A program made the position numbers and the translations under genes. From Psychrobium sp051201665 (lineage in GTDB: Bacteria > Pseudomonadota > Gammaproteobacteria > Enterobacterales > Psychrobiaceae), in NCBI RefSeq assembly GCF_051201665.1, contig NZ_CP179210.1, forward strand, positions 2,046,001-2,110,000: a DNA stretch of 64,000 bases, read 5' to 3'. The notes below the pieces were generated by a model. It was not told the origin of the DNA. It did no database searches and saw nothing but the letters and a program-made list of their open reading frames with translations. Positions 55,134 to 64,000 of this stretch are shown piece by piece (positions within the stretch are counted from its first letter, which is position 1; each line of letters starts with the position of its first letter).

Positions 55134-55139
55134 CGCATA

Positions 55140-56594
55140 TCACCCGAAATAGCCATGTAAAAACCATTGGCCATTGGGAATTTTAAAAACCCAACACCAC
55201 TGCTGCTGGCTGTTTTTGGCAATATAATAATCGCGTGTTACGGGGCTTTTTTGCCACCAATGACTGCATAATCGTTCTGGCCCGTGAAAAATACTAACCG
55301 CCATCGTCAAAGGCTCTGGTTTATTCAATAAATAACTGGGACGCAAACCGCCACGCACCTGTTCGGTAATACTCGATAGCTCAACCGCCTCACAACGGCT
55401 GTGTGGCGTTGAAACAGCAAGGCCATTAACCACTTCAGGTAAATGACTGCTGTGATAATCAAGTTGAGTCACATTACCTTCACCAAGTTTAGCGTGTAAC
55501 AGGCTCAGTAACTGCGCTTTAGATAAGCGCTGCCGCTTAGCGCCATGACTGGCTTGAGATAATAAATCTTCACTGACGGTTGTTTTACTGCTGGTGTCGT
55601 GACAATTAATTTCAAGGGCAATCACAGGGGCGCTTAACTCAACACGCTCTAATTGCAACTGCGTTAATGTCAGCCATGCCGCTGCTGATTGCTCTCCTTG
55701 GCTGCTATGAACAGTGACGACAAGCGCCGGTTTATCACGTAACTTTAAGGTTAATTCTATCGACAAAGCCAATTTGTCTCTAATACGCAAATAACTTGAT
55801 AGCTCACCTAATACTTTACTTAACACAGGTGTTAAATGAACTGTCGTATGAAGCTCATAATTGAGATCGCGATAAAAACAAAAGGGGGTTTGCGGTAAAT
55901 AAAAATCGATAACTAGTGGAATGTCTCCCTTGATTTGGCTGATATAAGTTAAAAAATCACTATCAAAACGACGTGCTAGCTGTGCCATCGGTAAATCGAG
56001 TAATGCACCGACATTGCTGATGCCAATGGCTAACAACTGTTCGATGATTTTCTCACTGGTGTTAAGTGCATTAACGTGGGTCTTTGATAACCATTGGTTA
56101 ATAAGATGCTTGTCATCACTAATTTGTGTTTGCGATAATATTTGCGCGCTAGCTATAAGCTTAGCAGCCTGAGGGTTGAACGCTGTTGCCCCGCAATAAT
56201 TGACCTGTAAACTATTCAACCATTCTTGAACGCGTTGCCAACATCCTGCTAAATCATCGTAGAGCACGAACATTGGGCTCAAGCGTAGTAAAAGCCCATG
56301 AGGCGGCATCAGAGCAATATCCGCAATGACTTGATAAGCAGACTGCGTAATTTGCGCTAACAGCTTATTCGTGAGTTTCTCGTCGTAGTTAATCACTTGC
56401 ATCTGCTGACTAAGTGAAATAGCACGCCCTAGGCCAAAACCAAGGCGAACACCACAATCAATTGCCGCTTGATTAGCCTGTACGACCGCATTGTGCTGGC
56501 CATTAACAACAATCATTGGTGTTTGTTGTTCACACCGCTTGTCATCAACACTATCGAGTTGTAATTGCGGAAAGTCGACAAATAACCACAACAT
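55140..56594 (-). CDS. imuB: ImuB, inactive Y-family polymerase-like mutasome protein
   Basis: 484 residues. MLWLFVDFPQLQLDS is the typical ImuB start; a Y-family polymerase fold follows that lacks the acidic catalytic residues, as usual for ImuB, which links ImuA, DnaE2 and the sliding clamp. The C-terminal region is variable. Its ATG overlaps the imuA stop (TAATG), so the two are coupled. Confidence 0.92.
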   Translation of the reverse strand: MLWLFVDFPQLQLDSVDDKRCEQQTPMIVVNGQHNAVVQANQAAIDCGVRLGFGLGRAISLSQQMQVINYDEKLTNKLLAQITQSAYQVIADIALMPPHGLLLRLSPMFVLYDDLAGCWQRVQEWLNSLQVNYCGATAFNPQAAKLIASAQILSQTQISDDKHLINQWLSKTHVNALNTSEKIIEQLLAIGISNVGALLDLPMAQLARRFDSDFLTYISQIKGDIPLVIDFYLPQTPFCFYRDLNYELHTTVHLTPVLSKVLGELSSYLRIRDKLALSIELTLKLRDKPALVVTVHSSQGEQSAAAWLTLTQLQLERVELSAPVIALEINCHDTSSKTTVSEDLLSQASHGAKRQRLSKAQLLSLLHAKLGEGNVTQLDYHSSHLPEVVNGLAVSTPHSRCEAVELSSITEQVRGGLRPSYLLNKPEPLTMAVSIFHGPERLCSHWWQKSPVTRDYYIAKNSQQQWCWVFKIPNGQWFLHGYFG

Positions 56595-57271
56595 TAGCTG
56601 ACTCGACGCTTAGCTAATGCAATAACATTATCGTAGGTTCTGTTGGTGACGAGATCTGGCCATTGTTGACTCATATCAAGCGTAAACATCGGCTGTGGCC
56701 AATGGCCTTGCTGTTTCTTTATCGTAATATCTAATCCGTTATCACTTGGCATCAGTGCAAGTGTTAAGTTAACTGGCAGGGCACTAAGTTGATTGGGAGG
56801 GCGAATAACGATCAAACGGGATCCTCCTGCTTTTGCGGCGAGTTTTAGGCGCTTAATTTGGCAACTACTAAATTGTTGCTGCCATAACACCACAATGCTG
56901 ACACAACCACTGTGTAAACTTTGCTCTGCGCTCCATAACTGTTGGCTGTCATCATTGGTGTTTATCATCACTGCTGCACTAGGTTCAATATCATTAAAAG
57001 CAAGCATTTGACTATTAATCACACTGGGTGCGTTAATAAACATAATGAGTTGCTGCGTTGTTGCGACTGTCGATAAAAAAGGGGCCAGTAAGCGCAATTC
57101 TCCAATACCATTGGCCGTTTGCAATTCAGTAACACCATGTTGGGGCCAGCCACCACCTAGTTTTTTATCTAATAGCAAATAGCCTGTTGAGCAAAATTCA
57201 TCGACAAGCTGTTGCTGATTTCCTAACCAAATTTTACGGCCATCAATGAGGCCTGCTAATTTTTTATTCAT
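56594..57271 (-). CDS. imuA: ImuA, RecA-like mutasome protein
   Basis: 225 residues. FCSTGYLLLDKKLGGGWPQHGVTELQ is ImuA/SulA-like, with a RecA-type fold lacking a standard Walker A. It is required with ImuB and DnaE2 for SOS mutagenesis. The ATG at 57271 (MNKKLAGLIDGRK) follows GAGGAC at seven bases; a longer frame up to 57337 crosses the LexA box and is rejected. First gene of the operon. Confidence 0.92.
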   Translation of the reverse strand: MNKKLAGLIDGRKIWLGNQQQLVDEFCSTGYLLLDKKLGGGWPQHGVTELQTANGIGELRLLAPFLSTVATTQQLIMFINAPSVINSQMLAFNDIEPSAAVMINTNDDSQQLWSAEQSLHSGCVSIVVLWQQQFSSCQIKRLKLAAKAGGSRLIVIRPPNQLSALPVNLTLALMPSDNGLDITIKKQQGHWPQPMFTLDMSQQWPDLVTNRTYDNVIALAKRRVS

Positions 57272-57314
57272 GAAAATGTCCTCACAAATAACCTTTTTTA
57301 TACAAATTAATAAA

Positions 57315-57334
57315 TACTGTTTAAATATACAGTA
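57315..57334. promoter_or_regulatory. LexA (SOS) box of imuA-imuB-dnaE2
   Basis: TACTGTTTAAATATACAGTA, CTGT-N8-ACAG with 18 of 20 positions equal to the E. coli consensus, 43 bp upstream of the imuA start. Confidence 0.94.
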
Positions 57335-57514
57335 CATTAATTTAGAAAAAGAGCAAATAAGAATTTTCTATTGCTAAGGTGGCCATGTTGTAGTCTTTTG
57401 ATGAAAAATATTGAGTCTGCCTAATATCGCTGTTAGTATGCGCTGCCGCATGAGGTGGAATCGTTCCCTCAGTGTGGCAAAGACATTCCTTTATTAATCT
57501 AATTGGTAACCGCA

Positions 57515-59761
57515 ATGAATTTGTCAAAACACACCACCGCTGTATCTATCAGCACTAAAGTTTCACTACTAGCATTAGCAATGTCGAGCGCAATGGGCGT
57601 TCAAGCTGCACCAGAAGAAAAACCAACGGCCACTAAAAATGATGTAGAACGCATTATGGTGACAGCACGTAAGCGTAGTGAATCATTACAAGAAACGCCG
57701 ACAGCTATTACTGTTATTGACAGCGGATTATTAGATGACAACAACGTCTCAAACTTAGATGATGTTGGAAAATATGTGCCTAACTTAAATATTTCACGTT
57801 TTGGTGCTGGTAACACAGCTCACGCATCAGTGTTTATTCGCGGTATCGGGTTACAAGACCATATCATCACTACCGATCCTGGTGTGGGTGTTTATGTTGA
57901 TGGTGTTTATTTAGGTCGCCAAATGGGAGCCAACTTATCATTGCCGAATATTGCTAGCGTTGAAGTCTTACGTGGACCTCAGGGAACCTTGTATGGCCGT
58001 AATACGTTGGGTGGTGCCATTAATGTAATTACAAAGCAACCTGGCGATGAAAACGTATTCAACATCAGTGCTAAAGCTGGCTCACGTGGCCGCGTTGAAA
58101 CAACGGCTTACTATAACAACGAACTAACTGATGCGTGGAGCGTTTCAGCAAGTGGCGCTTATAAAAAACGTGACGGTGTTGGTACGGCTATCAATCTTGA
58201 TAACCCTGAACGTGAAATTGGTGAAGAAAATGAATTTAGTGGGCGTATTGCCACTAAATTCCAGGCGTCAGAAGATCTCTCTTTTGTATTTGCCGTTGAT
58301 ACCGTAGATAACAAATCAGGGCAAAGTCCATATACGATTGAAATGACTGACGCATTAGATGCTAACGACCCTTTCAATGGCGATTTTCCACTACTTAACG
58401 AATCTTTATTACCTACTAATCCTGATGATTTAGGCACCGCAGTCGCTGGTTTAGAATCAACAGAAGCATCGGGTTGGGGCGCGGCGCTGACAACAAACTG
58501 GTCCATCAATGAACAATATGATGCAAAATTTATTATCAGTAAACGTCACTCTGATTACGAAGGTGGTTTAGATGATGACGGCACTGTATTACATCTGTCT
58601 GAATTTCCTGAAGTAGGTGGTGCTGATCAAGAGTCTGTTGAATTACAATTAAATGGTACATTCGACAACATGGACTTCGTGTCTGGTCTGTATTATTTCA
58701 CTGAAGACGGATACACAAAATCAGGCCCTTGGACCTTTAGCCCATGGAATACCCCAAATGGCAAACTAACCAATGGTGATGATTCATTTGGTGATTACGG
58801 TTACTTTGATTTAAACCAAGTAACAACGTCATATGCCGCGTACTTTAATATGTCATACAGCTTAACTGAACGCCTAGATATTGGTGGTGGTTTACGTTAT
58901 TCAAGCGATGAGAAAAAAGCGAATGCGATGTTCCCAAGTTTTGCCGAACGCAAATTTGTTGAAGCAGACTTTAGCGAAGTCACTTGGGATGTAAATGCGG
59001 CTTATCGATTAGATAGCGGTCACAATGTTTATGCAACGATTCAAAAGGGTTACCAAACAGGCGGATTCCCACCTCGTCCATTTGGCGGTGCAGCGCAGTT
59101 TGTAGCCTTTGATGAAACAACAGCCATTAACTATGAAGTTGGTTTTAAAGGACAAGTTCTTGATAACCTAACGTTAATGACAGCTGTGTTTTACACTAAG
59201 TACAGCGATCTAGCATTACCGTATAGCGATCCTACAGCAGGCGGTGGCTTTGTAACCATCATTGAAAATGCTGGTGAATCAGAAGCTAAAGGTATTGAAA
59301 TTGAAGCAACACTTAATGTTACTGACGATTTCGATATTCGCGCTGCATTTGGCTATTTAGATGCTGAAATATCACAAATTGACGATGGCGTAACAGGCAT
59401 TGAACTTGGTGCAACTCCAGCATTAACACCAAAATATACAGCAACATTAGCTGCCTCTTATTATGTTGAACTTGATTCAGGTGCTTCGTTAGCATTTAAC
59501 GCGGATTACTCTTATCGCTCAAGCATGCAAGGGCAATCATCTAACAACCCAACAGAAGAAATTTCATCGCGAGATTTAGCTGGATTTAATGTTAAATATC
59601 AGCCTGCCGATGCTCTGTGGTCACTTAGCCTATATGGTGAAAACGTATTTAATGAAGTATACGATCAAGGTCGCTTACAACAAGCTGGTTTTGTTGGTAT
59701 CGTTCGCAGCAATGATCGCAGCGAATTTGGCTTGCGTTACACCCATGATTTTGAGCTATAA
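57515..59761 (+). CDS. TonB-dependent outer membrane receptor
   Basis: 748 residues. Signal peptide (MNLSKHTTAVSISTKVSLLA, cleavage near VQAA), TonB-box-like ERIMVTARKR, plug domain (about 55-165: GVGVYVDGVYLGRQ, LRGPQGTLYGRNTLGGAINV), then a beta-barrel ending with an aromatic strand, FGLRYTHDFEL. The substrate is unknown; no transport genes accompany it. The ATG at 57515 is used; a TTG four codons earlier is unlikely. Divergent from imuA, followed by a strong terminator. Confidence 0.94.
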   Translation: MNLSKHTTAVSISTKVSLLALAMSSAMGVQAAPEEKPTATKNDVERIMVTARKRSESLQETPTAITVIDSGLLDDNNVSNLDDVGKYVPNLNISRFGAGNTAHASVFIRGIGLQDHIITTDPGVGVYVDGVYLGRQMGANLSLPNIASVEVLRGPQGTLYGRNTLGGAINVITKQPGDENVFNISAKAGSRGRVETTAYYNNELTDAWSVSASGAYKKRDGVGTAINLDNPEREIGEENEFSGRIATKFQASEDLSFVFAVDTVDNKSGQSPYTIEMTDALDANDPFNGDFPLLNESLLPTNPDDLGTAVAGLESTEASGWGAALTTNWSINEQYDAKFIISKRHSDYEGGLDDDGTVLHLSEFPEVGGADQESVELQLNGTFDNMDFVSGLYYFTEDGYTKSGPWTFSPWNTPNGKLTNGDDSFGDYGYFDLNQVTTSYAAYFNMSYSLTERLDIGGGLRYSSDEKKANAMFPSFAERKFVEADFSEVTWDVNAAYRLDSGHNVYATIQKGYQTGGFPPRPFGGAAQFVAFDETTAINYEVGFKGQVLDNLTLMTAVFYTKYSDLALPYSDPTAGGGFVTIIENAGESEAKGIEIEATLNVTDDFDIRAAFGYLDAEISQIDDGVTGIELGATPALTPKYTATLAASYYVELDSGASLAFNADYSYRSSMQGQSSNNPTEEISSRDLAGFNVKYQPADALWSLSLYGENVFNEVYDQGRLQQAGFVGIVRSNDRSEFGLRYTHDFEL

Positions 59762-59791
59762 GTTTTTAAAAACAACCTAGCTAATACAATG

Positions 59792-59831
59792 AAGATCCAA
59801 TGCCATTCGTGGCATTGGATCTTTTCTTTTT
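59792..59831 (+). terminator. Strong terminator after the TonB receptor
   Basis: GATCCAATGCCA, TTCG tetraloop, TGGCATTGGATC, TTTTCTTTTT. Confidence 0.95.
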
Positions 59832-59936
59832 ACGACTATTATTTAACGCTGAATTAGCATTAACTCTTTGCAACATAATCATTTTTACTCTATGTTTGAA
59901 CCCCATTGAAACTTGATTGTAATATAGGGATATACA

Positions 59937-60407
59937 ATGCAAAAAGTTTATCAACAAAGCCGTTGGCAGAATATTATCTACCGTATTAATCAAAGTGTGC
60001 TGCTGTCTATGTCTGTTATTATTGGCTTCATAGCCGCCGCACTATTAAGTGTAAAACAACCAGATTTAAATCAGACAACTCTATATATTTATGCTGGAAT
60101 TTACATTGGTATTCCTGCCTTACTGGTTATTTGGCTTGTCGTATTTAATACCAGCAAAGGAAAAGTAATAGAACACGGCATAGAGGTTTCAGACTGCGCA
60201 ATTAGTTATATTAACTATGGCGAAAAAGAAATGATGAGCTGGCAAAATTATCATGGGTTTGAAGTCTTGAGTACATTCTTAGGTTTGTTTCGTACGGTTA
60301 TTTTGAAAGGACGCGATCAACAAAGGATAACCTTTAATTATTATGCGTTCTCATCAATTCAGCGACGCGAGATTATCGATACCTTACGCATGAAAACACA
60401 TGAGTAA
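59937..60407 (+). CDS. Small membrane protein, unknown
   Basis: 156 residues. Two hydrophobic helices (about 19-40, SVLLSMSVIIGFIAAALL; and 49-69, YAGIYIGIPALLVIWLVVF), then a soluble C-terminal part (EHGIEVSDCAISYINYGEKE, MSWQNYHGFEV, TFNYYAF), which resembles a bacterial PH-like (YcxB-like) domain. Not recognised further. It overlaps the next gene by 8 bp, so they probably work together. Confidence 0.7.
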   Translation: MQKVYQQSRWQNIIYRINQSVLLSMSVIIGFIAAALLSVKQPDLNQTTLYIYAGIYIGIPALLVIWLVVFNTSKGKVIEHGIEVSDCAISYINYGEKEMMSWQNYHGFEVLSTFLGLFRTVILKGRDQQRITFNYYAFSSIQRREIIDTLRMKTHE

Positions 60408-60969
60408 TATTTCATTTATGAATATAAAAAAATTGTGGTTTATCTTGTTTCTAGTGCTCTTTGGTTGCTCTAAACAGGAGCAGGGCATATCACTTGAACA
60501 TCAAGTTTATGAGCATATCTTCAATGAAATATTTCAAGATGCGAGACAGTCAGTCTTGATTTCTGATCGATATACTTTAGGCATGGCTAAAGGTATGTCA
60601 GTTAACGAGTTAATTAACTACTTAAACCTCAAAGATTTACCATCTAACTCACTTAGTAAACTCCTTACAAGTGGTGAGCAGGGAAAGCCGACATGGCAAC
60701 CGATAATGATTACTGCTCGCTATATTGATGCATCTCAAGATGATATTCAGCAGCGCAATAACTTTTGGGAGCGTTTTTCTAAAGAGTATAAAGCTGGCGG
60801 ATATTACACATTATCTAGGGTTATTCTTGATGAAAAAAACGAAGAAGCAGTCGTCATGTTTGGCTATCGATGTTTAGGGCTATGCGGTTCACGTGATGTC
60901 CTTGTTCATTTGAAGAAAACAGGTATGGAATGGAAGGTTATTAATGCTAAAAAGCTATGGATTTCTTAG
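60400..60969 (+). CDS. Putative lipoprotein, unknown
   Basis: 189 residues. Hydrophobic N-terminus with lipobox LFGC near 23 (LWFILFLVLFGC), so lipid-anchored. The mature part has no family I recognise; it includes SDRYTLGMAKGMSVNELINY, a RCLGLCGSRD segment with two cysteines, and a C-terminal KVINAKKLWIS. A second ATG at 60418 is a plausible alternative start. Coupled to the membrane gene by 8 bp of overlap. Confidence 0.7.
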   Translation: MSNISFMNIKKLWFILFLVLFGCSKQEQGISLEHQVYEHIFNEIFQDARQSVLISDRYTLGMAKGMSVNELINYLNLKDLPSNSLSKLLTSGEQGKPTWQPIMITARYIDASQDDIQQRNNFWERFSKEYKAGGYYTLSRVILDEKNEEAVVMFGYRCLGLCGSRDVLVHLKKTGMEWKVINAKKLWIS

Positions 60970-61086
60970 CGTATAGACGTCGTAGCCATCACTATCATCA
61001 AGCCAATTAACTTACTAACCACTACGAATAAAATCAGACTGGAAAAATTATATGCCGATTAAATCCGATTTACAGCTTGAGTTGTT

Positions 61087-61106
61087 AACTGTTCAAATAT
61101 ACAGTA
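61087..61106. promoter_or_regulatory. LexA (SOS) box of the SRAP gene
   Basis: AACTGTTCAAATATACAGTA, CTGT-N8-ACAG, 16 of 20 against the E. coli consensus and similar to the imuA box, 31 bp before the SRAP start. Confidence 0.85.
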
Positions 61107-61137
61107 AGTAACAACACTAAGTAAAACAGAGTTTTTT

Positions 61138-61824
61138 ATGTGCGGACGATTTAATGTTAATGATGATTCATTTGTACAGCTGTTATTAGAAGGTCTAGAG
61201 GTTGATAATCCACAAGAGCAGCGGCATTCACCTTTCATTACACCATGTCAGCCAGTGTCTGTAATACTTGAAGAGCAAGGACAACGTCGGTTACAAGACG
61301 CCACATGGTGGTTACTACTTGAACCGAATGATAAAGGTTTTAAACCATCGCGTTATACATCGTTTAATACCCGTTATGACAAGGTGAATCAAGCAGGTAG
61401 TGCAGGGTATCAATCTTATCGCAGTCAACGCTGCATTATTCCAGCATCAGGCTTTGGTGAAACTCAATTCGTCAACAAAAAAGCCGTAAGCTATCACAAC
61501 ATGACTGCCACTGACGAAGCCTTGGCCTTTGCTGGATTGTATCGTTTATGGCGTCACCCAAGGACAGGTGAGTTAGCCTATTCATGTTCTATTATCACCA
61601 ATGCACCGCATCCAAAATTTGCCAATATTCACACCAAGGCTAGCCCAGCTATGTTAGCGCCGCATCAATACAATATGTGGTTAGAACCAACGGTTAATGA
61701 TCCCAATCAATTAAACGACGTGCTGCAACCACGTATCGTGACTAGACTAAGTGCGCAGGCTATTAATAAACCGTCTCTGCGAGAGGCTGTAGGAGAAGCT
61801 TTTGTAATTGACAGAGATAAATGA
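61138..61824 (+). CDS. SRAP-family protein (YedK/HMCES type)
   Basis: The family links to abasic sites in single-stranded DNA via Cys2. 228 residues: MCGRFN with Cys2, FNTRYDK with Asn77, IIPASGFGE with Glu108, and FANIHTKASPAM with His165, the four key positions of YedK/HMCES (C2, N, E, H). The usual GFYEW reads GFGETQF and the usual HxRMP reads HTKASP, so it is a divergent member. Preceded by a LexA box. Convergent with the 61833 gene. Confidence 0.9.
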   Translation: MCGRFNVNDDSFVQLLLEGLEVDNPQEQRHSPFITPCQPVSVILEEQGQRRLQDATWWLLLEPNDKGFKPSRYTSFNTRYDKVNQAGSAGYQSYRSQRCIIPASGFGETQFVNKKAVSYHNMTATDEALAFAGLYRLWRHPRTGELAYSCSIITNAPHPKFANIHTKASPAMLAPHQYNMWLEPTVNDPNQLNDVLQPRIVTRLSAQAINKPSLREAVGEAFVIDRDK

Positions 61825-61832
61825 CAAGTGCT

Positions 61833-62114
61833 CTAGATAACCTTATATTCTCTTTTATTAATTTTGTGGTATTCGTTGATTTGAGTTATCGCTTGTTCGA
61901 TAGTTTTGAATTTATATTTATCTTCAAAATATAGAACGTAATCTCCAGTGTTATCTTCATTTGAGCGAAAGGCATATTCAATATCAAAATACTCACACAA
62001 CACATCTTCGATATAATCTCGATGTTCATAATCAATAAGCTGAATATACGCTCCCCAATTTTCGTCCACCTGTAACGCGATAGGAGATAATATATAACGA
62101 AATTTATTGAGCAT
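61833..62114 (-). CDS. Small protein of unknown function
   Basis: 93 residues, acidic, rich in aromatic residues (ALQVDENWGAYIQLIDYEHR, CEYFDIEYAFRSNED, YVLYFEDKYKFKT). No membrane segment or signal. I do not recognise it; such small proteins are often immunity- or defence-like cytosolic proteins, but nothing here proves that. The ATG follows AGGAAAAGGC. It lies 8 bp from the SRAP stop and next to the IS21 element. Confidence 0.55.
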   Translation of the reverse strand: MLNKFRYILSPIALQVDENWGAYIQLIDYEHRDYIEDVLCEYFDIEYAFRSNEDNTGDYVLYFEDKYKFKTIEQAITQINEYHKINKREYKVI

Positions 62115-62189
62115 GCCTTTTCCTTAAACCTCAGGCGACGAAGATATTACTATCTGTAGTGGTGGTTTAAGGTATTAATATAGAGAGAT

Positions 62190-62214
62190 AAAAGCAACAA
62201 TTAAGTTGCTTTTA
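62190..62214. terminator. Hairpin between small gene and IS21 end
   Basis: AAAAGCAAC, AATTAA loop, GTTGCTTTTA; symmetric, with a short T-run. It could stop transcription coming from either side. Confidence 0.6.
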
Positions 62215-62249
62215 TGGAAAAGATTATTAGATGCATATTCTTATGGATG

Positions 62250-62326
62250 TTGATCACCTGTTCTCATCGAAACTGATCACACATTCTCATTCAAGCTGAT
62301 CACCTTTTCTCATTGATGTTGATCAC
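62250..62326. repeat. IS21 terminal iterons, 23-bp period
   Basis: TGATCAC occurs at 62251, 62274, 62297 and 62320, exactly 23 bp apart, mostly followed by CC/AC...TTCTCAT. Multiple terminal sites of this kind are the IstA binding sites of IS21. Confidence 0.85.
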
Positions 62327-62426
62327 TGATTTTAGCTAGGCTAATTTCAAATGACTGCTTTCAATACTGCCATTTTGCATTGTTATAACCGCATAATGTT
62401 TACTCCATTTTTATCAAGGAGTCGTT

Positions 62427-63975
62427 ATGCCAGCAGAGTCAATATCAATGCGAAAACTTAAAGAAATACTTCGATTAAAATATGAAGCCAAGTTATCACA
62501 CCGTAAAATCGGTACAAGCTTGTCTATCTCACCCGGTACTGTATCGACCTATGTCAACCGCGCTAAGCTCATGGGTATAGAGGAATGGCCGTTGCCACCA
62601 ATTTGGGACGACATCAAACTCAATAAGTGCTTTTTGCAAACCAAAATCCAACCTAGGACTGCGATCCCGCTGCCAAACTGGTCACAATTCAATAGTCAAT
62701 TAAAGGGTAAAGGCGTTACTAAACAGTTGCTGTGGCAAGAGTATGTTCGAGCGAAATGCCACTAATCATTATAGCTATCCGCAGATGTGCCGTATTTACA
62801 AAGACTGGCTGTCACGTCAACAACCGTCGATGCGACAGATTCATAAGTACGGTGAGAAGTTGTTTATTGATTACTGTGGCCCAACAATCCCCATTGTTAA
62901 CCCACAAACTGGTGAATTTCGCGGCGCACAAATATTCGTTGCTGTGATGGGTGGTACTAATTTTACCTTTGCTGAAGCGACGCTATCCCAACAGCTTGAA
63001 GATTGGGTAATGAGCCATGTTCGAGCATTCGAGTTTTTAGGTGCCATTCCCGATATTATTGTGCCTGACAATTTGCGTTCAGCGACAACAAGAGCATGTA
63101 AATATGACTCTGACTTAAACCCAACATATCAGCAGCTTGCTGCACATTATAATGTAGCAATCATTCCAGCAAGACCGTTGCGGCCCAAAGACAAGGCTAA
63201 AGCTGAAAATGGTGTGCTGATCGTCGAACGCTGGATAATGGCGGTATTACGCCATGAAACATTCTATAGCTTAACGCAGCTCAATCAGCGGGTCAGCCAA
63301 TTACTTGTGAAGTTAAACACCAAGCCTTTCCAGAAACTGCCAGGAAACAGAACAACAGAGTTTAATACCCATGAGCTGCCCGCCATGAGGCCTCTTCCGA
63401 GACACGCTTACCAGTACACCTACATAAAAAAGGTCAAAGTAAATGTTGATTACCATATTGAAGTGAATAAGCACTATTACTCAGTGCCGTATGGGCTACT
63501 TAAAAAGCAAGTCGAGGCGCATGTCAGTGATAAGACTGTAAAACTTTATTATCAAAATCAATGTATTGCCCAGCATCTTCGTTCAATCCGCATCGGAGGT
63601 TACAGCACTCAAGTGGAGCATATGCCTAAGGCGCATCAAGATTACGCTAAATGGACGCCAGATCGCTTAAAACAATGGGCGAGTACGCTCGGTGAGTATG
63701 TCTCGCAGTGGGTCGACTATCAATTGCACAGTAAAGCTCATCCACAACAAAGCTATAAAGTCTGCTTTGGCTTACTGAGCTTAAACAAGGTCTATTCAAA
63801 AGAGCGCCTAAACGCGGCATGTCAACGGGCCCTAGACACTGGAGGTTACCGACTAGCAAACGTAAAAATCATACTGAAAAAGAACTTAGACCAAGAAAAA
63901 CGTGAACCTAAGCAAATCGATCTATTGGCAGATATCAAGCATGACAATGTCCGTGGACAAAACTACTACCATTAA
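62427..63975 (+). pseudogene. istA: IstA transposase, frameshifted
   Basis: Two frames cover one protein of about 515 residues. The N-terminal part (to 62765) has helix-turn-helix HRKIGTSLSISPGTVSTYVNR and stops at RAKCH. The second frame continues NHYSYPQMCRIYKDWL and the DDE integrase core: Asp in LFIDYCGP, Asp in IVPDNLRSA, Glu in KDKAKAENGVLIVERW, all present. The shift lies at GCGAAATGCC (about 62752-62762); one A fewer would join QEYVRA to NATNHYSY. It may be a real mutation, a sequencing error in a short A-run, or programmed frameshifting. Confidence 0.85.
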
Positions 63976-63982
63976 GGGAAAT

Positions 63983-64000
63983 ATGATGAATATCGAATTA
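63983..64000 (+). CDS. istB: IstB start, partial
   Basis: ATGATG after AAGGGA, directly behind istA, opens MMNIEL and runs off the window. Position alone suggests the IstB ATPase helper of IS21; only six codons are visible. Confidence 0.55.

Larger units (their letters stand above)
62248..64000 (+). mobile_element. IS21-family element, left part
   Basis: Left end TGTTGATCAC at about 62248, followed by four terminal iterons, istA and the start of istB, the standard IS21 order. The right end lies beyond the window, so the target duplication cannot be seen. Confidence 0.88.

Noticed and set aside
62250..62326. Regular repeats as a CRISPR array
   Set aside because: The period of 23 bp leaves no room for spacers, and the repeats sit at an IS21 end beside istA.

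Overview
The window is a chromosomal segment of a marine gammaproteobacterium of the order Alteromonadales. Colwelliaceae (Colwellia/Thalassotalea type) fits best, but this is a judgement from protein likeness and gene order, not from a database search. Supporting signs are AT-rich DNA, the 477-residue GAPDH with a long N-terminal extension, the HexR-pyruvate kinase pair, the lolCDE and msbA-lpxK-ycaR-kdsB blocks, the hda/bepA/perM neighbourhood, and an inverted-repeat element scattered between genes.

Layout. 1-8 kb: the end of nadE, hexR-pyk behind a perfect palindromic HexR operator, a lipoprotein, gap, adk and gsk (central carbon and nucleotide metabolism). 8-16 kb: a chemoreceptor, asnB, purM-purN, a DUF2066 protein and hda. 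16-25 kb: bepA-arsC-like-DUF2069 opposite tusA-like-perM, then mfd-csiV. 25-36 kb: envelope biogenesis, with a PilZ protein, lolCDE, comEC, msbA, lpxK, ycaR and kdsB. 36-41 kb: acs, the wreck of a CrbS/CrbR-type acetate-switch system, nadA, and a tRNA-Ser preceded by two 113-bp repeats.

41-48 kb is the accessory and decaying part. It holds a SatD-like/DUF3307 gene pair behind three tandem 29-bp operator-like units. After it come about 5 kb of pseudogenes: an HD-GYP response regulator and a large hybrid sensor kinase, broken by frameshifts, nonsense codons and two TA-targeted inverted-repeat elements. 48-64 kb: an MFS transporter with a Cache-GGDEF-EAL protein, the LexA-controlled imuA-imuB-dnaE2 mutagenesis cassette, a TonB-dependent receptor, small membrane/lipoprotein genes, a LexA-preceded SRAP gene, and an IS21-type element running off the right edge with a frameshifted istA.

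How the parts connect. HexR probably sets glycolytic output through its own operon. CrbS/CrbR would normally switch on acs, but both genes are visibly broken here, so acetate control has probably been lost or rewired. Two LexA boxes place the mutasome and the SRAP gene in the SOS response. At least two families of non-coding inverted-repeat elements, plus the IS21 element, have reshaped the region. The best candidates for undescribed biology are the SatD/DUF3307 operon with its iterated operator, the tRNA-fragment tandem repeat, and the fold-back element sitting at a two-gene deletion junction.
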